Below are positions 17,855 to 26,949 of a DNA stretch of 46,555 nucleotides, one piece after another. The notes under the pieces are model-generated. The model was not told the DNA's origin and did not search any database. It was given only the letters and a program-made list of their open reading frames with translations. The position numbers were made by a program, and so were the translations under genes. The stretch is from Lachnospiraceae bacterium (GTDB taxonomy: Bacteria > Bacillota_A > Clostridia > Lachnospirales > Lachnospiraceae). Position 1 is the first letter of the stretch. Each line of letters opens with the position of its first letter. The stretch is from the NCBI GenBank assembly GCA_017516285.1, contig JAFXDD010000034.1, forward strand, positions 1-46,555, written 5' to 3'.

Positions 17855-18760
17855 TCACATTTCTCCTTTTAATTTTATTGCTTCACGCACATGACCATTT
17901 GCTTTTTCTAACAGCTCTATAGCTGCTGCCGCATCACAGTCAGCCAGAATCATCGTAATGGCAGTCTTCACCTTACCATCTGCCGCATCGATAGTCTGTC
18001 TTGCCAATGCTCTTTCCACACCGGTGGCATCCATTACGATATTCTCTGCTCGTGTGCGCAATTTTTCATTGCTCTGCACTACATCAACCATTAAGTTCTG
18101 ATATGCTTTTCCAATTCTGACCATAGACGCTGTAGAAAGCATATTTAAAATTAACTTTTGCACAGTACCGGCCTTCAGTCTGGTAGAGCCGGTCAGCACC
18201 TCCGGACCGGGCTGTGCTTCGATAGCAAGACCGGCTGCCCGCCCAATCGCACTGCCTGCATTACAGGAAATAGCAATGGTTTTGCAATGTATTTCATTTG
18301 CATATTCCAAGCCTCCCAATACATACGGAGTACGACCGCTGGCCGCAATCCCTACCACAACATCCTTTGCACGCAATCCATGCTCCATCAAGTCCTGTCG
18401 ACCCAGCTCACGGCTATCCTCTGCACCTTCCACAGCCTTGATAAAAGCCTTTTCACCACCTGCGATCAGTCCCACTACCATACCCGGATCCACACCATAG
18501 GTAGGCGGACACTCAGATGCATCCAGAACACCGAGTCTGCCGCTGGTTCCTGCGCCCATGTAAAACAGACGCCCACCTTCCATAAAGGCATGCTCAATGA
18601 TAGAAACTGCTTCTGCAATCTGTGGAAGCACCTTCTCTATAGCAAGGGGCACTTGCTTGTCCTCCTCATTCATCACAGTGACAATTTCAAGGGGCGTCAT
18701 CTCATCCAGATTCATGGTTCTTTGGTTTCTGCTCTCTGTGGCAAATTTCTTTAAATCCAA
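17855..18760 (-). CDS. murQ: N-acetylmuramic acid 6-phosphate etherase
   Basis: MurQ removes the lactyl ether from N-acetylmuramate 6-phosphate, giving N-acetylglucosamine 6-phosphate and D-lactate, in cytoplasmic recycling of peptidoglycan sugars. The 301-residue length is standard. The SIS-domain phosphosugar motifs FYMGAGTSGRLGVLDASECP (about residues 64-84) and later ISCNAGSAIG and TGSTRLKAGTVQK are clear family marks. The start is TTG 18760, with GGAGGT seven bases upstream. It is first in a two-gene operon with murP, behind a consensus promoter. Confidence 0.95.
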   Translation of the reverse strand: MDLKKFATESRNQRTMNLDEMTPLEIVTVMNEEDKQVPLAIEKVLPQIAEAVSIIEHAFMEGGRLFYMGAGTSGRLGVLDASECPPTYGVDPGMVVGLIAGGEKAFIKAVEGAEDSRELGRQDLMEHGLRAKDVVVGIAASGRTPYVLGGLEYANEIHCKTIAISCNAGSAIGRAAGLAIEAQPGPEVLTGSTRLKAGTVQKLILNMLSTASMVRIGKAYQNLMVDVVQSNEKLRTRAENIVMDATGVERALARQTIDAADGKVKTAITMILADCDAAAAIELLEKANGHVREAIKLKGEM

Positions 18761-18825
18761 TTGTTACACCTCCATTTTCCATATTTTGTATTTTGTACAA
18801 CCTCGAAACTTATAGTACGCATTTG

Positions 18826-18854
18826 ATTATACATGTTGCACAATATATTGTCAA
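18826..18854 (-). promoter_or_regulatory. Consensus sigma-A promoter of murQ-murP
   Basis: TTGACA (18854-18849) and TATAAT (18831-18826) on the minus strand both match consensus perfectly and are spaced by 17 bases. The spacer carries TTGTGCAA and the leader has TTGTACAA (about 18793-18800). Both are short palindromes that could serve a repressor, such as an RpiR- or GntR-type protein. With so strong a core promoter, repression is expected. Confidence 0.75.
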
Positions 18855-18954
18855 TTCATTCTTTGTTTTGTTCGTTAATTTCTCCATTTTTATCCGACAT
18901 TATTTGGCAATATTTTACATTTCTGTATTTTCCTTCCATCCCATAGAAAACACA

Positions 18955-19021
18955 AATTGAGCGGCCAAAAGCTTATTCGATTTTACCCTCGTAATCCAAA
19001 TAAGCTTTTGGCCGCTCAATT
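18955..19021. repeat. Perfect 23-bp inverted repeat with 21-base loop
   Basis: The arm at 18955-18977 (AATTGAGCGGCCAAAAGC onward) is the exact reverse complement of 18999-19021; the loop is 18978-18998. It lies 31 bases beyond the ispF stop, at the end of the com operon, and about 100 bases upstream of the murQ promoter. On the minus strand it is followed by TGTGTTTTC, a weak U tract. It may be the operon terminator, but the loop is large. No other gene is visible in 18855-19052. Confidence 0.75.
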
Positions 19022-19052
19022 CTATTCCGTATCCTTGTATATCATTACCACA

Positions 19053-19595
19053 CTAAGCTCTGGTACATCCACCACAGCCTGCGCAGCCTCTTTCCACTCC
19101 CACTTCCATAGTAGCCATACTCCGTGGACTTGTTAAAAGGCAAATTGCCTGAGACGAAATCCCTTCACCGGTACCGGTAAAGCCCAGCCCCTCCTCTGTG
19201 GTAGCTTTGACATTTACCTGTGAGATATCAATGCCCAGAGCCCCGGCGATATTGGACCTCATTTCATCGATGTAGGGCCTCATTTTGGGTGCCTGTGCAA
19301 TAATAGTTGCATCAATATTTTCGACAAAAAAACAATTTTCCTCCAACAGTTCCCCTACATGATCCAAAAGCTTCATGGAAGAAATCCCCTTATATTGCGG
19401 GTCTGTATCCGGAAAATGCTTACCGATGTCACCAAGCGCAGCCGCTCCCAGTAAAGCATCCATAATTGCATGCAGCAGCACATCTGCATCAGAATGTCCT
19501 AAAAGCCCCTTTTCGTAAGGAATTCTCACCCCTCCCATGATTAAATCTCTATCCGGCACAAGTCTGTGCACGTCATAACCCATACCTATTCTCAT
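19053..19595 (-). CDS. ispF: 2-C-methyl-D-erythritol 2,4-cyclodiphosphate synthase with Cys-rich tail
   Basis: IspF makes the cyclic diphosphate intermediate of the non-mevalonate isoprenoid pathway as a zinc-dependent trimer. The metal ligands are in GYDVHRL (Asp8, His10) and [12 protein letters not shown] (about residue 42). The C-terminal domain has [17 protein letters not shown]. At 180 residues it is about 20 longer than usual. The extra tail ends in CAGCGGC, three Cys in a CxxCxxC pattern that does not belong to the catalytic fold. Its ATG overlaps the holA stop (ATGA), so it is co-translated with the com genes. Confidence 0.93.
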   Translation of the reverse strand: MRIGMGYDVHRLVPDRDLIMGGVRIPYEKGLLGHSDADVLLHAIMDALLGAAALGDIGKHFPDTDPQYKGISSMKLLDHVGELLEENCFFVENIDATIIAQAPKMRPYIDEMRSNIAGALGIDISQVNVKATTEEGLGFTGTGEGISSQAICLLTSPRSMATMEVGVERGCAGCGGCTRA

Positions 19596-20599
19596 ACTGT
19601 ATCCCTTCCACTGACTGCCTCTTTCTCAGTCAATTCAAAAATCAATAATTCCACACTCATTTTATCCTGTAGTGTGCCCGTCTTAATGGCTTCATCTGCC
19701 TGAATGCACCGCTCCAGTGCCTGCTTTAACTGTGCGCTCTTATACAAGCCTGCCTGCTTCAAATACTTACCTACCGAAAAAGGCGGCACTCCAACCTTGG
19801 CAGCCATGGTTTTGTTATCCACACCGCGTTTTTTTAAATCCTTTATCTGCAGCAAGATATTCATATGTCTCCCTATCAAAAAAAGAATACGAATAGGCGG
19901 TTCTCTAAGCGCCTGCAGCTCATTGTATAACGCCAGCGCTTTTCTGCGGTCACGAATACCAATGGCATCCACCATATCAAAAATATGGCTGGTAATACGG
20001 GTAATACACACGGCTTCCACATCTGTTCTTTCGATGACAGCCTTCTCCATGGTGTAGCACAAAAGTTTTTCTAATTCCAGACGTATAATATTCATGTCTG
20101 TGCCCGTCTTTTCTAAAAACAGCTCCAGCGTCTGGCCTGTAATTTGCTTGCCCTCACGTCCTATCATACCCAGAATCCACTTTTTTAAGGTCGCCTCATC
20201 CTGTGCCCCAAACTCCACACAAAGCCCGGCTTTATCACAAGCCTTAAAAAGCTTGCTTCTTTTATCACATTCACTTTCCACCAAAATCCATGTGGTAGTA
20301 TCACAAGGCGCAGCAAAATATTCTGCCAGCCCATCAGCACCGCCTTTCAGCACACCGGTTCCTTCCATCACAATAACCCTGCGTTCTGCCAAAAAAGGCA
20401 TAGTTTCTGCAAAATCAATTAATTGCGGAATGGAATACTCCTTTCCCTGCACATGCCAGAAATTCATGGTATCCCCTTCCCCAATCAATGCCGTAACCAG
20501 CTTATCCCGGTATTGTTTTTGTAAATATGCTTCCTGTCCATACAAAACATATACATTACGGAAGCCTCCGCTTTTGATATCCTCTAAAATGCGCTTCAT
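19592..20599 (-). CDS. holA: DNA polymerase III delta subunit
   Basis: HolA is the clamp-loader subunit that opens the sliding clamp. The 335-residue protein has the family N terminus ([19 protein letters not shown]), the degenerate ATPase-like domain, and the C-terminal helical domain with [11 protein letters not shown] and [11 protein letters not shown]. Position after comEC matches B. subtilis and many Clostridia. GTG 20602 and ATG 20599 are adjacent; ATG is chosen. It overlaps ispF by four bases and follows comEC by about 107 bases. Confidence 0.92.
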   Translation of the reverse strand: MKRILEDIKSGGFRNVYVLYGQEAYLQKQYRDKLVTALIGEGDTMNFWHVQGKEYSIPQLIDFAETMPFLAERRVIVMEGTGVLKGGADGLAEYFAAPCDTTTWILVESECDKRSKLFKACDKAGLCVEFGAQDEATLKKWILGMIGREGKQITGQTLELFLEKTGTDMNIIRLELEKLLCYTMEKAVIERTDVEAVCITRITSHIFDMVDAIGIRDRRKALALYNELQALREPPIRILFLIGRHMNILLQIKDLKKRGVDNKTMAAKVGVPPFSVGKYLKQAGLYKSAQLKQALERCIQADEAIKTGTLQDKMSVELLIFELTEKEAVSGRDTV

Positions 20600-20706
20600 C
20601 ACTCTTGTACCGGCCCTTTTATAGCCTCTCCTTTAAAGCACTGTCCTGCCGCCTTATCCAAAAGACTTGCCCGACATATCCAGTATACAAAAAATTGCCC
20701 CTCCCG

Positions 20707-23019
20707 TCAACGAAAAGGAAAACTTTCCATAATCAGGTTATCGCCTGTTAAGATGCATTGAACTGCACCCACCCGGCCTGTATACCAGAGCCTTGCCCCC
20801 ACTGCCTCCATGCGTGCCACTGCCGCCTTGTGGGGATGTCCGTAACTGTTGCCCACACCATACGAAAGTATAACATGCTTTGGACTGCAATTTTTCAAAA
20901 AAGCCTCTGTACTGGAATACTTTGAGCCATGATGAGCCGCCTTGAGGAGTACAATGTTTTTCCCCTGTACCTTTAAAAGAAGCTCCTCTTCCTGTTTTTC
21001 TCCAATATCCCCCGTCATAAGTACCCCCTGCCCCCCATAGCTAAACAAAAGCACCTGGGAATATCCATTGGCATCCTCTGTATCACTGCAGTTCTTTACC
21101 GGATGCAGCACTTCTATGCCCAGCTCCTTTTTTTCTCTCATGCTCAAAAAGCCCGGCCAGCCTTCTGCCCGTAATGACAGCTTATCTCCGGCTCCCAGCG
21201 TGGCAACCGATACTCCGGCCGCTTCTGCCAATCCTAATAATTCTCCAAACTCCTGCTGTAAAGCCTCCTCTGCCAATTCCGGCAGTATAAGCAATTCAAG
21301 CTCTACATGACTATGCTCATAATTTTCCAGCCACTGCACAATCCCATTCATATGGTCCCCATCTGCATGACTCAAAAAAACGCCATTCACCTTGGAAACA
21401 CCGTAATACTTCAAGCAGGGCAATAAAATCTGTGTTCCCACATTGCTCTTACTGGTACTGCCACAGTCAACGATATAGGTTTCCTGACCATATTGCAGGA
21501 TGGCACAATCTCCCTGCCCTACGCTAAGGAAACGGCAAGTCAGCCCTTTTACAGGACGCCAGAACAAACAGCATACGGACACGGCAAAACAAGAAAGTAT
21601 CATACCTTTGATTAATCTCTCCCCAGCCAGTTTCTTATTTGTAATGCCAAACACACCCACCAAGCATCCATAATACAAGACTATCTGCCACGCCTTTGGA
21701 GCCCCCAATACCAGACTATGACAAGGCAGCCGCTGACTCCATTCACAAATCCACCGGTATGCTCCCAAAAGCCACTCACAGCCTGTCACAAAAGGCACCG
21801 CCGCCACCGAAATCACACCGGGTACTGCCAGCACCACCGCCCCAAAGCCTACAATAAAAGGCAGTATCGGCAGGACTATGACGTTTATCAGTATACTGTA
21901 TAACGGATATTCGTAGTAAAAATATAATTGTATTGGAAGCGTACACAACAGTATACCGATACCTCCGGAAAACCATTTTCCTATATACTCTGCCACAACG
22001 CCCTTCTCTTTGCACCAACGCTCCACTACAGGAGAAAACACCGTCACACCTAGCACTGCACCAAAGGACAACAGAAAACCGCTATAAAAAACATACATAG
22101 GCTCTTCCAGCAAGAGCAAAATGGCTGCTATGGCCAACCCCGTCAGTCGGTCATAGGTTCTTCCCAGCAAAACAGCCGCCATCTGCATAACAAACATACA
22201 GATAGCACGAAAGGTTGCTGCCTGAGTACCTATCATCATACCATAAAAAATCACTATAACAAGTCCTATAATAGCAGCCGGCCTATGGGCCACTCCCAAT
22301 CGTCTAAGCAGCCGAAAGCAGCCCATCCCAAGCATACTGATATGCAGTCCCGAAATAGTCAAGATATGCAAAATACCGCCTTCCTGAAACAGCTGCTTTA
22401 ATTCTTTGTCTAAGTCTGTCTTATCCCCCAAAAGAATGGTTTTCATCACACCACCATAAAGAGGTGTAAAATAGCCATCTATTTTTTCCGCAAAATAGTT
22501 TTTTACATGATACAAGGTATCCGACAAAATATCTTTGCCATCGTCACTCCAGATAAACCTGCCCTCTCGTAGACTACCGCCTATCCCCTGCACATGATAA
22601 AAAAGCTGACTGTCAAATTGCCCGGGATTTTCAGCCGCCTCAAAGGGCATAAAGCTGCCATAAAACCAAACCCAGGCACCAATATGTATTTGTATATCCG
22701 TATGAGAAATATAACAATAGATTTTGTCATGAACATACTGTATATGCTCTGCTTCTTTTGTATTTTGAACCGAAATGCTTTTATCAGAAAAGTAACCAGA
22801 AACTGCGCTGCTCTCCCTTAAGGAAGTCCTTGAAATCGTATATACCGTTTGCAACTCCCCATTGATTTCCTGTACCTTAACCCCTTGAACCTGACCGCAT
22901 GCATATACCTCCCGCCCTTTTAATGTACTATAATCAGGCAGCTTGGGTGGGAAGCATACATAGAACAATCGTATAAACAGGACGAAGAACAGGCAGGCAC
23001 ACCCAAATGGTCGCTTCAT
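20707..23019 (-). CDS. comEC: DNA internalization protein ComEC/Rec2
   Basis: ComEC is the membrane channel that brings single-stranded DNA into the cytoplasm during natural transformation. The 770-residue protein has all three parts: an N-terminal membrane segment and extracellular OB-like DUF4131 region; the polytopic competence domain, with ILHILTISGLHISMLG at about 210-225; and a C-terminal metallo-beta-lactamase domain (from about 505) with VGQGDCAIL, LSHADGDHMNG and KAAHHGSKYSS. It appears intact. It lies in one operon with comEA, but comEA is separated from it by a two-component system and a GerMN lipoprotein. ATG 23019 directly precedes the first hydrophobic segment. Confidence 0.95.
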   Translation of the reverse strand: MKRPFGCACLFFVLFIRLFYVCFPPKLPDYSTLKGREVYACGQVQGVKVQEINGELQTVYTISRTSLRESSAVSGYFSDKSISVQNTKEAEHIQYVHDKIYCYISHTDIQIHIGAWVWFYGSFMPFEAAENPGQFDSQLFYHVQGIGGSLREGRFIWSDDGKDILSDTLYHVKNYFAEKIDGYFTPLYGGVMKTILLGDKTDLDKELKQLFQEGGILHILTISGLHISMLGMGCFRLLRRLGVAHRPAAIIGLVIVIFYGMMIGTQAATFRAICMFVMQMAAVLLGRTYDRLTGLAIAAILLLLEEPMYVFYSGFLLSFGAVLGVTVFSPVVERWCKEKGVVAEYIGKWFSGGIGILLCTLPIQLYFYYEYPLYSILINVIVLPILPFIVGFGAVVLAVPGVISVAAVPFVTGCEWLLGAYRWICEWSQRLPCHSLVLGAPKAWQIVLYYGCLVGVFGITNKKLAGERLIKGMILSCFAVSVCCLFWRPVKGLTCRFLSVGQGDCAILQYGQETYIVDCGSTSKSNVGTQILLPCLKYYGVSKVNGVFLSHADGDHMNGIVQWLENYEHSHVELELLILPELAEEALQQEFGELLGLAEAAGVSVATLGAGDKLSLRAEGWPGFLSMREKKELGIEVLHPVKNCSDTEDANGYSQVLLFSYGGQGVLMTGDIGEKQEEELLLKVQGKNIVLLKAAHHGSKYSSTEAFLKNCSPKHVILSYGVGNSYGHPHKAAVARMEAVGARLWYTGRVGAVQCILTGDNLIMESFPFR

Positions 23020-23038
23020 GCCTTTTCTCCCAAAGAAT

Positions 23039-23992
23039 TTAATCAGAATGTTGTTGAATATAATCTAAATCACGACTGAATACCGTAGTAAGCGGTATCA
23101 TCTCGCGAAACATCACTTCAGACTTACCATCCACAAATATTTGCACCCGGTCTATGCCGGAAAGCTCACACAGAGAATTTACGATACTGTAAATAGCAAT
23201 CTCCGCCTTCACCTCATACACCTGCTTCAAAAAAGTACTGTCAAAATTTACATAGCAGGTATTGTCCTTCACTAATGTACTGATAAGCTTGGTTTCCGGA
23301 TTAATCGTAGGGTAAACGCCCTGAGTCTCAGGTCCCTTTAACAGCTCCTCCACCACAAACTTGTCCAATGAAATATTGGTATTATAAGCCTTGCTCCTGT
23401 CTACTGCCACCAAAGCATCTCCGGCCTCATTGGCAAAATAAAGACGCACTGTCACCTTATCGTAGGTACTGATTTCTTCACCTGCATTATCGATAAACAT
23501 CTCTGCACTCATAGCACCGATAGGCTTTTCCAAACTGTCCCTCAGAGGCTCTCCGTCAATATGAATGGTTACCTTATCTATCCCTTTCACCTGAGTAAGA
23601 CTCTTTACCAAAGATGCCCTGGTAAGAATCTCCATCGTAGGATTTAACTGCTTATATTCCGCAGAAAGATTTAATACCAGAGACTGATTGGTCAGATTCG
23701 TGGTAAGCACTGTAATCCCCTGCGCAAGCGGCACATGATACTCCAGCTTGGAAGATGGCGTCGCAAGCAGATTAAGCACCTCCTTTAGCTGCTCCTCTGT
23801 ATCTTCGCCGACCAAATATGCAGTCTTTTCAATTATTTTGGTGCTCTGGGAGCTGATATATGACATCACCACAGGTGTCCCCTCTTCTTCCTTGCTGCCA
23901 CAGCCAAAAAGGCAGACAAAAAGCACCGCAAAACAAAGCATCACTACCACTTTGCTTATGAAATTGTATCCACATAATTTATCACTTTTCAT
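23039..23992 (-). CDS. GerMN-domain lipoprotein
   Basis: The 317-residue protein has an N-terminal hydrophobic segment with lipobox LFGC (Cys at about residue 31), so it should be anchored outside the membrane. It contains two tandem GerMN-type repeats of about 120 residues, the first around LNLSAEYKQLNPT and the second around VNFDSTFLKQ. B. subtilis GerM takes part in sporulation and germination; other GerMN lipoproteins lie beside histidine kinases such as LpqB in actinobacteria. Here too it follows a sensor kinase with an 11-base overlap, so a role in modulating that kinase is plausible. The exact function is unknown. Confidence 0.85.
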   Translation of the reverse strand: MKSDKLCGYNFISKVVVMLCFAVLFVCLFGCGSKEEEGTPVVMSYISSQSTKIIEKTAYLVGEDTEEQLKEVLNLLATPSSKLEYHVPLAQGITVLTTNLTNQSLVLNLSAEYKQLNPTMEILTRASLVKSLTQVKGIDKVTIHIDGEPLRDSLEKPIGAMSAEMFIDNAGEEISTYDKVTVRLYFANEAGDALVAVDRSKAYNTNISLDKFVVEELLKGPETQGVYPTINPETKLISTLVKDNTCYVNFDSTFLKQVYEVKAEIAIYSIVNSLCELSGIDRVQIFVDGKSEVMFREMIPLTTVFSRDLDYIQQHSD

Positions 23993-25496
23993 TGCTTCCT
24001 ATCCCTGCCTGACAATTCAATGGAATTTTGACGGTAAAAGTACTTCCTACTCCCATTTCACTTTCCAGTGAAATAGTTCCTCTATGCATGATAATAGCAC
24101 TGCGCGTAATTGCTAACCCAAGTCCTGTACCACCTATTTCTCTGGAATGAGACTTATCCACACGATAAAACCTCTCGTAAATATGCTCCGCATCCTCCTT
24201 TGGAATACCGATACCGGTATCAGATACACTTACCCAAAAATCCTTATGGTCTGCATCCAATGTAACCGTCACACTGCCATGCTCCACATTATATTTAATA
24301 GCGTTCTCAATAAGGTTGGTAAACACCAGGTTCATTTTCACTTCATCAAGCCATGCCGTAACCGGGCGTATACATGCCAGTATCAGCTCCACGTCCTTTT
24401 TCCTTGCCAGCGGACGCAGGCGCTTTAGCACCAGCTCCAAAAGCTCTGCCACATCTATGGTATCTATCACCAGCTCAGCTGCTTTTTTGTCCATCTTAAC
24501 CAAAGCAAGCAGGTCTGTAATAATCTGGTTTTCTCTATCAATCTCCACAGTGATATCATTAAAAAACTCTTCGTACAGCTCTACAGGAGCATTTCCGCCC
24601 ATGCCGGCAATAGCATCTGCAAGAACCTTCATTGAGGTTAATGGAGTCTTTAGCTCGTGACTTACGTTTGCAACAAATTCCTGTCTGGAATCATTTAGTA
24701 CTCTCATACGCCCCATCAACTCTGAAAAGGCCTCTGATATCTGCCTGGTCTCCACGTACGTATCAACAGGCACAAAATCATCAAAATATCCATTCTTGGT
24801 ATTACGAATAGACGCACACAAACGTTTAAAAGGCAGCACCATAAAGCCTGACAACAAAAATGCCACCGCTACCATAATCACCAAGGAAAAAGTAAGCAGC
24901 GTATAAGCCCTACGGCTAAGTGCCTCCAACGTATCTACAATATCGCTGTTGGAAATACTGGTAAACATAACTCCGGTCACAACCTCCTGCTCTTCCAGCC
25001 CCTGCTCGCCCAGCACCGTGACCTTTCTCTTGATAGGCGTAGTCATTTCAATATAACCATCCACCTTGTCATAGCGTACAATACTCTCCCCATGAAAACA
25101 TTTGATAATTTCCTCTGAGAGCATATATTTTCCCTGACTGATGGAATAGGTATCCTTGATGATTTCATAATTTTCGGAAATAATCAGCACACGCCCTTCA
25201 TACAGGTTGGAAATCATTTCTAATTCAGCACTGATTACATCAGAATCGGTATTTTCCAGATAATTGTAAGTGACCAGATGATTAGACAGCACCTTTAACT
25301 GATTTTGTACGGTATTGGCCCGAATTTCCACAGCCTTGTTTTCATAATTCTGCAAAATACCTACATACAAAATCAGCGCCGGTACTACACCTGCTATTAA
25401 CATAATAATATAAATAACGGTTCTGATACTGATTAATGACCTGAAAAAGGAGCTTATATAACGTTTGATTTGCTCTAAATTTTTTATCTTTTTCAT
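23982..25496 (-). CDS. Membrane sensor histidine kinase
   Basis: The 504-residue protein has one transmembrane helix near residues 24-45, an extracellular sensory region of about 150 residues, and a second helix near 198-220. A HAMP segment follows, then the dimerization/phosphoacceptor helix FVANVSHELKTPLTS (His at about 281) and a HATPase_c domain with NLIENAIKYN, DTGIGIPKED and GTGLGLAI. This is the PhoR/WalK-like layout but without a cytoplasmic PAS domain. It should phosphorylate the response regulator encoded nine bases upstream. The stimulus cannot be read from sequence; the adjacent GerMN lipoprotein may be a partner. Confidence 0.93.
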   Translation of the reverse strand: MKKIKNLEQIKRYISSFFRSLISIRTVIYIIMLIAGVVPALILYVGILQNYENKAVEIRANTVQNQLKVLSNHLVTYNYLENTDSDVISAELEMISNLYEGRVLIISENYEIIKDTYSISQGKYMLSEEIIKCFHGESIVRYDKVDGYIEMTTPIKRKVTVLGEQGLEEQEVVTGVMFTSISNSDIVDTLEALSRRAYTLLTFSLVIMVAVAFLLSGFMVLPFKRLCASIRNTKNGYFDDFVPVDTYVETRQISEAFSELMGRMRVLNDSRQEFVANVSHELKTPLTSMKVLADAIAGMGGNAPVELYEEFFNDITVEIDRENQIITDLLALVKMDKKAAELVIDTIDVAELLELVLKRLRPLARKKDVELILACIRPVTAWLDEVKMNLVFTNLIENAIKYNVEHGSVTVTLDADHKDFWVSVSDTGIGIPKEDAEHIYERFYRVDKSHSREIGGTGLGLAITRSAIIMHRGTISLESEMGVGSTFTVKIPLNCQAGIGSNEK

Positions 25497-25505
25497 ATTG
25501 CCTGC

Positions 25506-26198
25506 CTATTTGCAAAGGAAATAATAACCCACACCCCACTTAGTATGCACATACTTGGGCTCACTTGGATTTTTTTCGATTTTTTCACGAAGTCTGCGGA
25601 TGTGTACATCCACAGTTCGTACATCCCCCGGATAATCCGCGCCCCAAATTAGAGTAAGCAGCTTTTCACGGCTGTAAACCTTGTTAGGATTAGAAACTAA
25701 AAGTTCAATAAGCTCATACTCCTTGGCCGTAAGATTCATCTCCTGCCCCAAAATATAACAGCGACGACCGCTTTTTTCCAAACGCAAGTCACCGTTTTCC
25801 AGAACATCCTCGTCCTGCACCTTCTCATCCTTCTGAGAGGTACGACGCATAATCGCTTTCATGCGTGCCTTTACTTCTAAAATATTAAATGGCTTGGTAA
25901 TATAATCATCTGCACCATACTCCAGTCCCAAAATTTTATCCATGTCATCGCCTTTTGCCGTGAGCATCAAAATAGGCACCTGCGAAAACTCACGAATCTG
26001 CTGACATACATCAAAGCCGCCCAGTTTAGGCAGCATCACATCCAGCAAAATAATATCGTATTCCTTAGCTCTGGCCATTTCCAAGGCTTCCTCACCGTCA
26101 TATGCGGCATCCACCTCCATTCCTTCCTGCTCCAGACTAAAGCGGATACCCTTTACAATTAACTTTTCATCATCTACTACCAATACCCTTTTTGCCAT
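25506..26198 (-). CDS. OmpR/PhoB-family response regulator
   Basis: The 230-residue regulator has a receiver domain with acidic pocket VVDDE, phosphorylated Asp in LLDVMLPKL (about residue 53), Thr in LTAKGDD and Lys in ITKPF. A winged-helix DNA-binding domain follows, with DVRTVDVHIRRLREKIE and a C-terminal WGVGYYF. It resembles WalR/PhoP regulators. It lies between comEA (eight bases upstream) and the kinase (nine bases downstream), in the same operon. Its targets are unknown. Confidence 0.95.
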   Translation of the reverse strand: MAKRVLVVDDEKLIVKGIRFSLEQEGMEVDAAYDGEEALEMARAKEYDIILLDVMLPKLGGFDVCQQIREFSQVPILMLTAKGDDMDKILGLEYGADDYITKPFNILEVKARMKAIMRRTSQKDEKVQDEDVLENGDLRLEKSGRRCYILGQEMNLTAKEYELIELLVSNPNKVYSREKLLTLIWGADYPGDVRTVDVHIRRLREKIEKNPSEPKYVHTKWGVGYYFLCK

Positions 26199-26206
26199 AT
26201 GAACTC

Positions 26207-26848
26207 CTACTCTATGTAAACACTGTTTTTTATCTGATTAAAAAGACTGTCCCCAATGCCTGATACTTCCTTCAACTGCTCAATACTGCCAAACCTGCCT
26301 ATTTCCTCTCTGTATGCCAGAATAGCCTCCGCCTTGGCCTCTCCGATGCCGCTTAGAGTGCATAGCTCCGCTGCAGTGGCTGTGTTGATATTTAAAAGCC
26401 CGCTCTCTTCACATTTCAGCGCCTCTTCACCAGCCACAAAGCTCTCCTTGTCCGGCACTGTTATCTGCATGCCGTCCTGAATAGGCTCAGCCAGATTTAC
26501 CGCCTCCATAACAGCCTCCGGTAAAAAACCGCCCGCTGCCTCGACAGCCGCCACAATGCGGCTATCCGGAGCCAACTTGTAAACACCGGGCTTTGCCACC
26601 GCACCACACACATACACGTAGCAAAGCCTTTCCTCAGAGGCAGTCTGTAAAACGTCTGTCCCAACCTGCCCCTCCGTGGAGACCCCCGATAGGTTCCCGG
26701 ATTCAACAGCCTTTATAGCTCCTTCTGTACTGTTTTCTGCTGCATACAGTGCCTCCTCCAGTGAAATATTTCCGTCGGTACTACAGCCAAACAGCACAAG
26801 CATGCTCCCCATAAGCAATAGAGAAATTATATTTCTAAAACCAATCAT
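26207..26848 (-). CDS. comEA: ComEA-type DNA receptor lipoprotein
   Basis: ComEA binds incoming double-stranded DNA at the outer face of the membrane and passes it to ComEC. The 213-residue protein has a signal segment with lipobox LFGC (Cys at about 22), a low-complexity region, an SLBB domain (VYVCGAVAKPGVYKL), and a C-terminal helix-hairpin-helix pair (LLNINTATAAELCTLSGIG and LKEVSGIGDSLFNQIK) that contacts DNA. B. subtilis ComEA has a transmembrane anchor; here the lipobox suggests a lipid anchor. It is first in the operon, behind a promoter at 26891-26919. Confidence 0.9.
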   Translation of the reverse strand: MIGFRNIISLLLMGSMLVLFGCSTDGNISLEEALYAAENSTEGAIKAVESGNLSGVSTEGQVGTDVLQTASEERLCYVYVCGAVAKPGVYKLAPDSRIVAAVEAAGGFLPEAVMEAVNLAEPIQDGMQITVPDKESFVAGEEALKCEESGLLNINTATAAELCTLSGIGEAKAEAILAYREEIGRFGSIEQLKEVSGIGDSLFNQIKNSVYIE

Positions 26849-26890
26849 CGTATCATCCCTTCCGGGTCAGCCTCTTATGATACACCTTAC

Positions 26891-26919
26891 ATTTTATGCC
26901 AAATTACCCGCAAACGCAA
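26891..26919 (-). promoter_or_regulatory. Promoter of the comEA operon
   Basis: On the minus strand TTGCGT (26919-26914) and TAAAAT (26896-26891) are separated by 17 bases, about 40 bases upstream of the comEA start. It lies between comEA and element E2, so the operon has its own start downstream of E2. Confidence 0.6.
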
Positions 26920-26949
26920 GTACTTATTGAAATATATTTATGTCATTGT

